NCBI GenBank assembly: GCA_910588225.1
Contig: CAJUQT010000022.1
Span: forward strand, 1-60,784
Length of the DNA stretch: 60,784 nt
Reading direction: 5' to 3'
Origin: an uncultured Acetatifactor sp.
Lineage (GTDB): Bacteria > Bacillota > Clostridia > Lachnospirales > Lachnospiraceae
Shown here: piece after piece, positions 43,879 to 51,946 of the stretch
Layout of the letters: every line of letters begins with the position of its first letter
How positions within the stretch are numbered: position 1 is the first letter of the stretch
Position numbers and translations under genes: made by a program
The notes under the pieces: model-generated
Seen by the model: the letters and a program-made list of their open reading frames with translations, nothing else
Databases searched by the model: none
What the model was told of the DNA's origin: nothing

Positions 43879-44772
43879 ATGAAAATATCATGGAAGAGCA
43901 GCCTGATGCTTTTTTCGGCGGCGTTTATATGGGGAACAGCTTTTGTGGCACAGAGCGTGGGTATGGATTATCTGGGACCATTAAGCTTTAACGGTGCCAG
44001 ATTTCTGATGGGCAGTCTGGTACTTTTACCGGTAATTTGCTTTGCAAGGGCGAAAAAGAAAGGAAAAGGAAAGAATACTGGAAATATGAGAGCCGCAGCT
44101 GTGGGAGGTGTCTGCTGCGGAGTGGTGCTTTGCGGGGCGGCTCTTTTACAGCAGTATGGGATATTATATACAACGGTGGGAAAAGCAGGCTTTATTACCA
44201 CATTGTATATCATTCTGGTCCCTTTCTTCGGAATCTTTCTGAAAAAAAGGATACCGGGAAAAGTCTGGGTGGGAGCTGTACTTGCAGCCTTTGGGATGTA
44301 TCTGCTGTGTATGAGCGAGAATTTTTCCCTGAGCAGAGGGGATATTCTGGTCTTCCTCTGTGCGGTATTGTTCTCCGTGCATATTCTGGTAATTGATCAC
44401 TTTTCACCAAGAGTGGACGGGGTGGAGCTTTCCTGTATCCAATTCCTGACGGCGGGTATCATCGGCAGCTGCCTGGCATTTGTGTTTGAGAAACCGGACA
44501 TGCAGGATTTTATCAAGGGCATTGTGCCCCTGGCTTATGCGGGAGTTCTTTCAAGCGGTGTGGCTTATACACTGCAGGTGCTGGGGCAGAAGAATACGGA
44601 TCCCACAATTGCTTCCCTGATTCTGAGCCTGGAATCGGCAGTGTCAGTGCTGGCAGGCTGGGTAATTTTGAGACAGACGCTGACAGTAAGGGAACTTATG
44701 GGCTGTGCTGTGGTTTTCTGCGCTGTAATTCTGGTGCAGATTCCCGGGAAAAAGAAACGATCTGATTTCTGA
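43879..44772 (+). CDS. EamA/DMT-family transporter
   Basis: 297 residues with ten hydrophobic segments and two EamA halves. Typical: FIWGTAFVAQSVGMDYLGP near the N-terminus, and LESAVSVLAGWVILRQTLT near the C-terminus. The ATG at 43879 begins MKISWKSSLML; AGAAGGAGATAAA lies about 11 bases upstream, and the longer frame from 43756 overlaps the terminator region. Substrate unknown. The preceding terminator argues against it being part of the hexuronate operon. Confidence 0.85.
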   Translation: MKISWKSSLMLFSAAFIWGTAFVAQSVGMDYLGPLSFNGARFLMGSLVLLPVICFARAKKKGKGKNTGNMRAAAVGGVCCGVVLCGAALLQQYGILYTTVGKAGFITTLYIILVPFFGIFLKKRIPGKVWVGAVLAAFGMYLLCMSENFSLSRGDILVFLCAVLFSVHILVIDHFSPRVDGVELSCIQFLTAGIIGSCLAFVFEKPDMQDFIKGIVPLAYAGVLSSGVAYTLQVLGQKNTDPTIASLILSLESAVSVLAGWVILRQTLTVRELMGCAVVFCAVILVQIPGKKKRSDF

Positions 44773-44785
44773 CAGCTTCTGACAG

Positions 44786-45113
44786 CTTAAGCTTCTGCAG
44801 CTTTTCGCTGTGCTATGTACTACATTCTTTATAATGGAAATATCCTGCTTTATAATATCATAGTCATCCCCACTGTTCTTATATCTTTCAAAAGTAGAGG
44901 TATAGCAGGATTCAATGGTATTTAAGCGCGGCAGAAATTCATTTCCTGCGTCAGCTCAATATTTTTAACATGGGTATTCAGTTCCTGAACATTCTGCTCA
45001 AGCACCAGAACACGCTGCCTGATTTCGTGGATATCCTGTTTCATGTTCTGGATATCCTGCCTGAGCGGTTCTATGAGATTTGACATTGCCAATAATAATT
45101 CATTATCCGTCAT
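44786..45113 (-). pseudogene. Coiled-coil small protein with two frameshifts
   Basis: The intact-looking 63-codon start (MTDNELLLAMSNLIEPLRQD) is a heptad coiled coil that stops at 44922. The following minus-strand bases, read one frame over, continue as LPRLNTIESCYTSTFERY and DDYDIIKQDISIIKNVV. After a second shift they give HSEKLQKLK. This matches the C-terminal part of a Lachnospiraceae coiled-coil family as I recall it. So one ancestral gene of about 105-115 codons has been broken twice. A ribosome site (AGAGG) is still present. Confidence 0.75.
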
Positions 45114-45313
45114 ATGCCAGCCTCTTTAAAGAAAATATGATACCCCTGTTAAGCTTAAATCCATTCACTATTAAAATATTTTACATCAAAGGAATATTTA
45201 TTTCGAAACATAATTCACAGAAATTTAAAAGGATTTAATAAACATCTGAATTTGTTATAAGACAAAAAGATTGATTTTTATAGCAGACAACTATATAAAT
45301 TTATACTTCAGAA

Positions 45314-45386
45314 AGCTGCTGACGGGAATCGGACCCGTGACCTCCGCACTACCAATGCGACGCTCTACCGACTGAGCCACAGCAGC
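45314..45386 (-). tRNA. tRNA-Thr (GGT)
   Basis: On the minus strand: acceptor GCTGCTG pairs with CAGCAGC, D-arm GCTCAGTCGGTAGAGC, anticodon stem TCGCA/TGCGG enclosing TTGGTAG (anticodon GGT), T-arm ACGGG TCCGATT CCCGT. Discriminator T. CCA is not encoded. Confidence 0.94.
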
Positions 45387-45416
45387 ACGTGAATGCTATT
45401 CACAACCACAAGCATC

Positions 45417-45445
45417 ATTATAACAAGCAGAAGATGATTTGTCAA
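45417..45445 (-). promoter_or_regulatory. Consensus promoter for tRNA-Thr
   Basis: On the minus strand TTGACA (45445-45440), exactly 17 bp, TATAAT (45422-45417). Both boxes are perfect consensus. Transcription would begin about 24-30 bp before the tRNA. Confidence 0.88.
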
Positions 45446-45461
45446 TAAATTTTTTAGTTCT

Positions 45462-45752
45462 TTATAAAAAAGAATTTTGTGTTCTTTTCAGGAGAAATTT
45501 AACTGCAAAACCCTTCTCATCGCAGACTGCACGCACTACATTTTCGGCGGATTCTCTGGAACTGTCATTTACGCAGATGATACAGACATTCTTTTTGCGG
45601 CTGAAAATGGAGGGCTTGGGCCAGCGGATATAGTAGGATATACTCTCACGTAAAAGTGCTTTCTCTATAAGCTGCTTACATTCCATATTGGAAATTTCAC
45701 AGAGCTCAATTTCGTTATTAACTGTTACCGCGGTGTATAGTGGCTGTTCCAT
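45462..45752 (-). CDS. Uncharacterised small protein, 96 residues
   Basis: ATG at 45752 behind AGGAGGAATACC on the minus strand, an excellent ribosome site. The product begins MEQPLYTAVTVNNEIELCEI and has SYYIRWPKPSIFSRKKNVCIICVND in the middle. The beginning (a test for a value, then CEI) recalls short DUF2007-type putative signalling proteins, but I cannot assign it. It ends just past the tRNA-Thr promoter, so it overlaps the promoter upstream region. Confidence 0.6.
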   Translation of the reverse strand: MEQPLYTAVTVNNEIELCEISNMECKQLIEKALLRESISYYIRWPKPSIFSRKKNVCIICVNDSSRESAENVVRAVCDEKGFAVKFLLKRTQNSFL

Positions 45753-46142
45753 GGTATTCCTCCTGGTGTATTTTATGCCGTTAGGCAGTTACCTGCTTTG
45801 TATAACTGAAGATATTATATCATATTGCAACATAAAAGTGCAAGACGGCGGATAAAGTTTAAGTGTAATTCTTGATTGATACCAGATAAGGATAAAAATA
45901 GATTTCCGTTCCATTTCCCGCATTTCTTCAGCTGTTGGAATATTTACAATCCCAACATAAGAATAGCAGATGTCAATATTCAAGGTAATCATTGAGTTTG
46001 CCGCTTGTGGGGAAAGCTTTGAGCGAAGTGAACTGCAACAGGCGCGGCGAAAAAGGATTCAACAGTATGCCGGCAGATATAGACAACAGCACAGATATGC
46101 GATATACTGAGGCTATGAAAATGCGGAAAGGAGTTTTTACAA
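45753..46142 (+). other. Intergenic region, possible decayed sequence
   Basis: 390 bp without a convincing gene. A minus-strand frame (45789-45992) reads IVNIPTAEEMREMERKSIF and could continue upstream of its ATG as SSLRSKLSPQAANS, which looks protein-like but lacks a ribosome site and a recognisable family; a + strand frame (45970-46110) overlaps it. I treat both as remnants or chance. AAAGGAG at 46127 belongs to the gene at 46143. Confidence 0.35.
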
Positions 46143-46418
46143 ATGGACTTTTTTGAAAAACTGGAAGACACTATTTCCACAAAGGGCAGAGAAGTGGCTG
46201 ATAAGGCGAAGACACTGGCGGAAATCGCAAGCCTGAAGGGACAGATTGCCACCTGCGAGGATATCATTAAGAAGAACTATCTGGAAATTGGGAAGCTGTA
46301 TTATGAAGAGTACAGTGATGTGCCGGAAGCGCCCTTTGAAAAGCAGTGTAAGGCCATTGAGGACGCACAGAGAGGCGTACGTGATCTGCAGGACAAAATA
46401 GAGATGCTGAAGAGATGA
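46143..46418 (+). CDS. Small coiled-coil protein, 91 residues
   Basis: Starts MDFFEKLEDTISTKGREVAD behind AAAGGAGTTTTTACA. It is a helical protein with IASLKGQIATCEDIIKKNYL and a second helix at the end. I recall longer Lachnospiraceae relatives that begin the same way and end in a C-terminal zinc ribbon; that ribbon is absent here. Soluble, function unknown. It is convergent with PBP1A. Confidence 0.68.
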   Translation: MDFFEKLEDTISTKGREVADKAKTLAEIASLKGQIATCEDIIKKNYLEIGKLYYEEYSDVPEAPFEKQCKAIEDAQRGVRDLQDKIEMLKR

Positions 46419-46436
46419 TAAAGAGTTGAAAAGGAA

Positions 46437-46470
46437 AAGACCATGGCACAGATAATATGTCATGGTCTTT
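46437..46470. terminator. Bidirectional terminator between the 46143 gene and PBP1A
   Basis: AAGACCATG (46437-46445) pairs with CATGGTCTT (46461-46469). The T-run is short in the + direction and stronger in the minus direction (TTTTCCTTTTC). It sits in the gap between convergent genes. Confidence 0.65.
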
Positions 46471-46482
46471 GTATGTGTATGG

Positions 46483-49197
46483 TTATTCGTCATCTTCCCA
46501 ATCCTCATCCTCAGGTGGCGTATACAAGCCGGCAGCAATATCACGCTGCATTAGTTCCGCCGCCTGGTTTGCAAGAATGGACTCATAGTCAGGATTAGCG
46601 AAGAACTCCTCATTGTGCTGACAGCTTGTGGCGGTACCCGGGGTAACGGGAGATACCGTTCCGTCGGGATTGGTGGCCAGGGTGGTGGAGCCGGAAGCCA
46701 GGGAGGGATCCTCCGCCAACGGCAGAGTCAGCGTACCTTCACCCGGGAAAGGACAGCCGGGGCTGGCGGGAAGTACATCGTATCGGCACAGAGTTCCCGT
46801 ATAATGTACGGTACAGGGTTCCGTGGGGACGGTACCGTCCGCAAAAAGCTCTGATTTAGCCTCACACAGACCCGGAATGGGAAGCCGGCCGGAATCCGGA
46901 CAAACCTGTGCCCGCACAATTCCGGGAGGTGTGGTAAACTGTTCATTGGGCAGATTTTCATGAACCCGTGACATGATGGCGCGCCACAGATCCCGGGCCA
47001 CATGGTCCTCACGATTGTTGCCGGAACGGCTCATGCTTACATTATTGTCATATCCGGCCCAGACAGAGCAGGTGTAATAAGGTGTAAAACCGGCAAACCA
47101 TACATCCCAATAGTCTGTGGAAGTACCGGTTTTCCCTGCAATGGCCATGTTCCGGTTAAAGTTAACCGCAGCGCCTGTACCGGTGGTTACCACATCCACC
47201 ATGGCATCCGTCAGCAGGAAGGCCGTGGTTTCCTTGATTACCTGCTTGGATTTTGGCGTTGTATTGTCCAGGATGATATCACCGTCCGTGTTGATGACGC
47301 GGCTGTAAAGCTTTGGTTCCATATAGTTTCCCATATTGGCGATGGCCGCATAGGCCGCATTCAGCTCATAAGGAGTCACACCGTGAGTCAGACCGCCCAG
47401 AGCTATAGTCTGGTTAATATCCGTAAAAAAATCTCCGTTGATGGTTTCCCCGTCTGTCAAGGTAGTAAACCCAAAATTAATCAGATAGTCATAACCCAGC
47501 TGAGGGGTAATTACGGTTTCTGTCTTTACCGCAACGATGTTCAGTGACTGTCGAATGGCTTCTCGAATGGAATTGATGCCTCTGTAGCCTGTATACCAGT
47601 TTTTCACAGGTGTGCCGTTGGCATAGTTAAACGGAGCATCGTTGTATACGGTTGCCAGCGTCTGACCGGCACTGTCCAGAGCGGGGGCAAAGGCTGCCAG
47701 CACCTTGAAGGTGGAACCCGGGGAACGGGTGGAGCTGGTCGCACGGTTCAGGGTTCTGCGTCCCTCCTTGACACCGCGGCCTCCCACAAGTGCCACCACA
47801 TAGCCGGTGGACTGATCCTCGATAGCCATGGCAGCCTGAGGCTGCGGAGTCATGGTGATGGTTTCCGTATAATTGTCCTCCTCATTTGCGATGCCCAGAT
47901 CGGCCATCACGGCTGCGCGGTACATCTCTATGGCTTCATAGGCCGCGTCCTGGGAGCTGAAAATCAGATTAAATTTCTTGTCCTGATTGGCCTTGAACCA
48001 GGTCATCATATTTTCCTTGCTGAAATTATGCTTGTCTCCGTCTGCTGAAAAGACGGTCAGAGCGTAATTCAGGTACCATTTCACGTTTTCCGGATAATTT
48101 TCCGGATTGGCAAATTCTTCGTCCGCAATGGCCTGAATGGTGGGATCCATGGTGGATTCGATGCGGAGACCTCCGGCGTACAGCAGGTTTTCGGCCATGG
48201 TCTCGGAATAGCCGGCAATGTTAATCAGATCATCCCTTACCTGTTCAAATACAGCATCCGAAAAATAGGAACCGGAAGTGGCGTTGGTACTGACTCGATA
48301 ATCCTCGTCGTGGGCTTTGATTCGCGCATAGACGTCATCCGTATCCGCGATGGCTATGTCATACTCCGAATCTGTGATGAATTCAAGCTCTTTCATGATA
48401 TTCAGACATTTCAGGCGGCGCTCTGCATTGGACTCCGGAAAATGAATGGGATTTAAATAGTAGGGATTCTGCGTGATGGAAGCAATGACCGCACATTCCG
48501 ACAGAGTGAGATCAGAGCAGGACTTCCCGAAGTATCTCTGGGAAGCCGATTCTACACCCAGAGTATTCTGCCCCAGGTTGATGGCATTCATATACCGAAG
48601 CAGGACATCATCTTTGGAGTAATATTTGGAAATTTCCAGAGCGAGATACTGCTCCTGGAATTTACGCTTGATCATTTTGATGAGATTGCCGTCCTCTTCC
48701 GTCCAGGTAGTGAATATGGTATTCTTCAAAAGCTGCTGGGTGATGGTGCTGGCGCCTTCCTTTCTCTTTCCCATGCTGGTTACGAAATTCCATCCTGCAC
48801 GGGCGATTCCTTCGATATCGATTCCGTTGTGCTGGTAGAAGCGCTTGTCCTCGATGGCCACGAAGGCCTGTCCCAGATGCTTTGGAATCAAATCCATGTT
48901 ATTAATCTGGATACGGTTGGAGTTGATGCTGACATACTGGTCAATCTCATTGCCTTCGCAGTCGTATACAATGGTAGCTTCTCCGGAAGCCACCACATCG
49001 CTGAGCCGGATCTGCGGAGTGGATGCCAGAATGCCGTTGAAGGCGCCGATTCCGCCTGCAATTCCGCAGATAATCAGGCCGACGAAAGCAGCCAGGGTCA
49101 GCTTAACCAGGGAAATGCCGAGCTTCCTGGTCCACTTTTTTGTTTTAGAATTAAGAGCCTTTTGAGTTGCTCTGATGCCTCTTTTTCCGTAATTCAT
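46483..49197 (-). CDS. Penicillin-binding protein 1A-type bifunctional transglycosylase/transpeptidase
   Basis: 904 residues, bitopic: N-terminal cytoplasmic basic tail, one membrane helix (about 30-52), GT51 domain (EDKRFYQHNGIDIEG near 115; ASTITQQLLKN; NAINLGQNTLGVESASQRYFGK), then a transpeptidase with STFK (Ser about 495), SLN, and GKTGTSTD (about 685). The C-terminal 120 residues are Pro/Thr/Gly rich and end in an acidic DDEDWEDDE-type tail (PPEDEDWEDDE). It polymerises and crosslinks peptidoglycan. GAAAGGTGAGTAC precedes the ATG. It is divergent from yigZ. Confidence 0.94.
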   Translation of the reverse strand: MNYGKRGIRATQKALNSKTKKWTRKLGISLVKLTLAAFVGLIICGIAGGIGAFNGILASTPQIRLSDVVASGEATIVYDCEGNEIDQYVSINSNRIQINNMDLIPKHLGQAFVAIEDKRFYQHNGIDIEGIARAGWNFVTSMGKRKEGASTITQQLLKNTIFTTWTEEDGNLIKMIKRKFQEQYLALEISKYYSKDDVLLRYMNAINLGQNTLGVESASQRYFGKSCSDLTLSECAVIASITQNPYYLNPIHFPESNAERRLKCLNIMKELEFITDSEYDIAIADTDDVYARIKAHDEDYRVSTNATSGSYFSDAVFEQVRDDLINIAGYSETMAENLLYAGGLRIESTMDPTIQAIADEEFANPENYPENVKWYLNYALTVFSADGDKHNFSKENMMTWFKANQDKKFNLIFSSQDAAYEAIEMYRAAVMADLGIANEEDNYTETITMTPQPQAAMAIEDQSTGYVVALVGGRGVKEGRRTLNRATSSTRSPGSTFKVLAAFAPALDSAGQTLATVYNDAPFNYANGTPVKNWYTGYRGINSIREAIRQSLNIVAVKTETVITPQLGYDYLINFGFTTLTDGETINGDFFTDINQTIALGGLTHGVTPYELNAAYAAIANMGNYMEPKLYSRVINTDGDIILDNTTPKSKQVIKETTAFLLTDAMVDVVTTGTGAAVNFNRNMAIAGKTGTSTDYWDVWFAGFTPYYTCSVWAGYDNNVSMSRSGNNREDHVARDLWRAIMSRVHENLPNEQFTTPPGIVRAQVCPDSGRLPIPGLCEAKSELFADGTVPTEPCTVHYTGTLCRYDVLPASPGCPFPGEGTLTLPLAEDPSLASGSTTLATNPDGTVSPVTPGTATSCQHNEEFFANPDYESILANQAAELMQRDIAAGLYTPPEDEDWEDDE

Positions 49198-49434
49198 GTA
49201 CTCACCTTTCTACCGGAATCATCGCGGAAGCAGTATCCGGTATCTGTAAACTTATAGTAATTATACCAAAAAACAATATGTAAATAAAGGTTTTCTTTTT
49301 TATCTTAATAATTGTTTCACATTTTGGACAAATTATGCTATCCTGAATACAGAAAATAATTGTTTTGAGGCTGTGATGCTTTGAACGGCAGTGAAAAGCA
49401 GAGTCGTATAAAAAGTGTGGAACAGGTGAAACTG

Positions 49435-50109
49435 ATGAGAGAAGAAAGAAAGCGGGAGAAACTGCCCGGAGATTCTTATTGTGTGCTGCTTGAAGGCGGG
49501 CAGGGAGAATATGTGGAGAAAAAATCCCGCTTTATAGCTACACTCAGAAGCTGTGAGAGCGAGGAGGAGGCACTTCGCTTTATTGAGGAGATGAAGAAAA
49601 AGTACTGGGATGCCAGACATAACTGCCATGCTTTTATCGTGGGTGAGAGAGGAGAGATGAACCGCTGCAGTGACGACGGAGAGCCGGGCGGTACCGCGGG
49701 GCGCCCCATGCTGGAAGTGCTTACAGGGGCGGAGCTCAGGAATGTGGCGGCAGTGGTGACACGGTATTTCGGCGGTGTGCTTCTGGGCACGGGAGGGCTG
49801 GTCAGGGCTTATACCCAGGCTGTGAAGGAAGGACTGAAGAACTGTCGCCTGGGTCGGATGCGGCCCGGACAGGAGATGGAAGTCACAACGGACTATAACG
49901 GCGTGGGGAAGATTCTGTATCTGCTGGGGAGTGCAGGGATAGAGCCGGATGCGGCGGACTACGGGGAAAATGTGGTTCTGCGGCTGACGGTTCCCGCGGA
50001 AGAGGCAGATGCCCTGCGGGGAAAAATGACGGACATGACGGGGGGCAGAGTGAAATTCGACAAAATCAGAGAAATTTATTTTGTTGACAAGGAAGCTTTC
50101 CAGGGATAA
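49435..50109 (+). CDS. yigZ: YigZ/IMPACT-family protein
   Basis: 224 residues from ATG 49435 (AGGTG upstream, moderate); an in-frame TTG at 49381 would add 18 residues. UPF0029/IMPACT N-terminal domain: EKKSRFIATLRSCESEEEA, ARHNCHAFIVG, SDDGEPGGTAGRPMLEVL, TRYFGGVLLGTGGLVRAY; then the DUF1949 domain at the C-terminus. In eukaryotes IMPACT regulates GCN2; the bacterial role is not settled. Confidence 0.9.
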   Translation: MREERKREKLPGDSYCVLLEGGQGEYVEKKSRFIATLRSCESEEEALRFIEEMKKKYWDARHNCHAFIVGERGEMNRCSDDGEPGGTAGRPMLEVLTGAELRNVAAVVTRYFGGVLLGTGGLVRAYTQAVKEGLKNCRLGRMRPGQEMEVTTDYNGVGKILYLLGSAGIEPDAADYGENVVLRLTVPAEEADALRGKMTDMTGGRVKFDKIREIYFVDKEAFQG

Positions 50110-50181
50110 AATGAGACATGCAGGTGGGCAGCTGAGCCCCCTTTACCTTATGGAAAAGTCCGTCGTCAGATGGACATGGAA

Positions 50182-50209
50182 TCAGAAGAGTGCAGAGGCA
50201 CTTTTCTGA
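50182..50209 (+). promoter_or_regulatory. Leader hairpin upstream of mgtE
   Basis: TCAGAAGAGTGC (50182-50193) pairs with GCACTTTTCTGA (50198-50209), one G-T pair, loop AGAG. It is followed by the strong ribosome site of the leader ORF, not by a T-run. I looked for the M-box (ykoK) Mg2+ riboswitch core and did not find it. Confidence 0.45.
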
Positions 50210-50238
50210 CATGGCATTTTGAGAGGAGGTGGTTTTGC

Positions 50239-50373
50239 ATGAAGAGTCAGAAGAACAACAACGATAACCCTCTTCCCGGTCGAAGTTGCAGTCCGGTAAT
50301 AAAACCACATAAGGAGAAATGCTATGGAAATGAGAAATTATCTGGAGGAGCTCATCAGGCTTCTCGCTGCTAA
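50239..50373 (+). CDS. Possible leader ORF overlapping mgtE, 44 codons
   Basis: Starts at ATG 50239, seven bases after GAGGAGGTGG, one of the strongest ribosome sites in the window. The peptide reads MKSQKNNNDNPLPGRSCSPV, then Lys/His/Cys-rich sequence. It stops at 50373, overlapping the mgtE start (50324) by 50 bases in another frame; the mgtE AAGGAG site lies inside it. Asn/Asp followed by spaced prolines suggests a translation-sensing leader for a Mg2+ transporter, as with Salmonella mgtL. That is inference. Confidence 0.45.
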   Translation: MKSQKNNNDNPLPGRSCSPVIKPHKEKCYGNEKLSGGAHQASRC

Positions 50374-51673
50374 ACAGTACACGAATCTCCGTCAACTTCT
50401 GACAGAAATGAACGAGGCTGACATTGCCGTTCTCATGGAAGAGCTGGAGGCGGAGGAGATGCTGAAGGTCTATCGGATTCTGCCGAAGGACCTGGCTGCG
50501 GACGTATTTTCCTATCTGGAGACGGACAGTCAGCAATTCATTATCAATTCCCTTTCCGACAAAGAGGCAGGCAGCGTCATTGATAATCTGATGGCGGACG
50601 ACGCGGCGGATCTGCTGGAAGAAATGCCGGCGAACGTGGTGAGAAAGCTTCTTGCCAATGCCAATCCCGACACTCGTCAGGCGGTCAATCAGCTGCTGTG
50701 CTATCCGGAGGATTCTGCCGGAAGCATCATGACAGTGGAATACGTGTCTCTGAAGGAGAATCTGACAGTCAATCAGGCCATTGAGCGCATTCGGGCTGTA
50801 GGGCTGGACAGTGAGACCATCAATATCTGCTATGTCCTGGACGCCCGGAGAGAACTGGTGGGGACGGTTGCGCTGCGCTACCTGCTTTTAAGCGACGGCG
50901 ATGATATCATCGGCGAGATTATGCATGAAAATGTAATCTCCATCAACACACTGATGGACCAGGAGCAGGCTGCCGCGCAGTTTAAGAAATACGACTTTAC
51001 CGCCATGCCGGTGGTGGACAACGAGAATCGGATGGTGGGTATTATCACCGTGGACGACATTGTGGATATCATGGAAGAAGAGACCACGGAGGATATGGAG
51101 AAAATGGCGGCAATTGTGCCCAGTGACAAGCCGTATATGAAGACAGGAGTAACCGAGACCTACCGTAAGCGGATTCCCTGGCTGCTTCTGCTGATGGTGT
51201 CCGCCACTTTTACAGGGGCGATTATTGCTTCCTTCGAGGAGGCTCTGAGCGTGTATGCCGTGCTGGTGGCCTTTATTCCCATGCTCATGGACACGGGTGG
51301 AAATGCCGGCGGCCAGGCCAGCGTTACCATAATCCGGGGGCTCTCGCTGGGCGAGATTGCGTATCGCGATATCCCACGCATCATGTGGAAGGAGATTCGG
51401 GTGGCGCTGCTCTGCGGAGGGACGCTGGCCGCGGCAAATTTCGTGAAACTGATGCTGCTTGACAGAGTAGGGATCCCGGTAGCCTTTACGGTGTGTCTGA
51501 CTCTGGCGGCTGCGGTGCTGATGGCTATGCTGGTGGGATGCCTTCTGCCGATCGGAGCGAAGAAAATCGGTTTTGACCCGGCGGTGATGGCCAGTCCTTT
51601 TATCACTACAATTGTGGATGCACTTTCTCTGCTGGTGTATTTTCGCTTTGCCGCGATTCTGCTGGGGATATAG
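50324..51673 (+). CDS. mgtE: Magnesium transporter MgtE
   Basis: 449 residues. N-terminal helical superfamily domain (about 1-125: LLTEMNEADIAVLMEEL; MPANVVRKLLANANPDTR), two CBS domains (about 130-255; SIMTVEYVSLKENLTV, GIITVDDIVDIMEEE), then five membrane helices with the pore motif MLMDTGGNAGGQAS. AAGGAGAAATGCT precedes the ATG. In the family, Mg2+ bound between CBS and N-domain closes the channel; transcript-level control is suggested by the leader described above. Confidence 0.94.
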   Translation: MEMRNYLEELIRLLAAKQYTNLRQLLTEMNEADIAVLMEELEAEEMLKVYRILPKDLAADVFSYLETDSQQFIINSLSDKEAGSVIDNLMADDAADLLEEMPANVVRKLLANANPDTRQAVNQLLCYPEDSAGSIMTVEYVSLKENLTVNQAIERIRAVGLDSETINICYVLDARRELVGTVALRYLLLSDGDDIIGEIMHENVISINTLMDQEQAAAQFKKYDFTAMPVVDNENRMVGIITVDDIVDIMEEETTEDMEKMAAIVPSDKPYMKTGVTETYRKRIPWLLLLMVSATFTGAIIASFEEALSVYAVLVAFIPMLMDTGGNAGGQASVTIIRGLSLGEIAYRDIPRIMWKEIRVALLCGGTLAAANFVKLMLLDRVGIPVAFTVCLTLAAAVLMAMLVGCLLPIGAKKIGFDPAVMASPFITTIVDALSLLVYFRFAAILLGI

Positions 51674-51759
51674 AGAGAAGTAAAAGAAGCACAGGGAAGG
51701 TTACGATGCCGGTATCGTTTCCGGAGAAGCGGGAAATGGGACTTATAAGAGACATGATG

Positions 51760-51792
51760 CGGGGGTGGTAGTAAAATACCACCCCCGTTTTT
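51760..51792 (+). terminator. Terminator after mgtE
   Basis: CGGGGGTGGTA (51760-51770) pairs perfectly with TACCACCCCCG (51777-51787), then TTTTT. A strong intrinsic terminator. Confidence 0.93.
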
Positions 51793-51841
51793 ATGGGTGG
51801 AAGGAAAAAGGGGCTTGTGAACGGAGGAGGATTCTTCTAAA

Positions 51842-51946
51842 ATGAGGGTATCTGCAGAAGCGTTTCATCAGACAAATCAGTTTTTACAGGAAAATGGAAG
51901 AAGGATGCAGGTGCAAAGCCGTGCGGAAAGGAAGGGATTCGCTTGA
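51842..51946 (+). CDS. Possible 34-codon leader ORF coupled to the membrane LuxR gene
   Basis: ATG 51842 lies about 9 bases after GGAGGAGG. It reads MRVSAEAFHQTNQFLQENGR then a basic tail, and its TGA overlaps the next gene's TTG (TTGA). This arrangement suggests translational coupling. No family match. Confidence 0.4.
   Translation: MRVSAEAFHQTNQFLQENGRRMQVQSRAERKGFA

Noticed and set aside
45970..46110. 46-codon + strand frame with Gln/Arg-rich end
   Set aside because: No ribosome site and it overlaps a minus-strand frame that looks equally protein-like; neither has family support.
49684..49705. T-box-like GGTACCGCGG
   Set aside because: It lies inside the coding sequence of the YigZ protein (GGTAGRP), with no specifier stem or terminator.
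50110..50238. M-box (ykoK) Mg2+ riboswitch before mgtE
   Set aside because: The conserved core sequences could not be found; only one hairpin and a leader ORF are visible.
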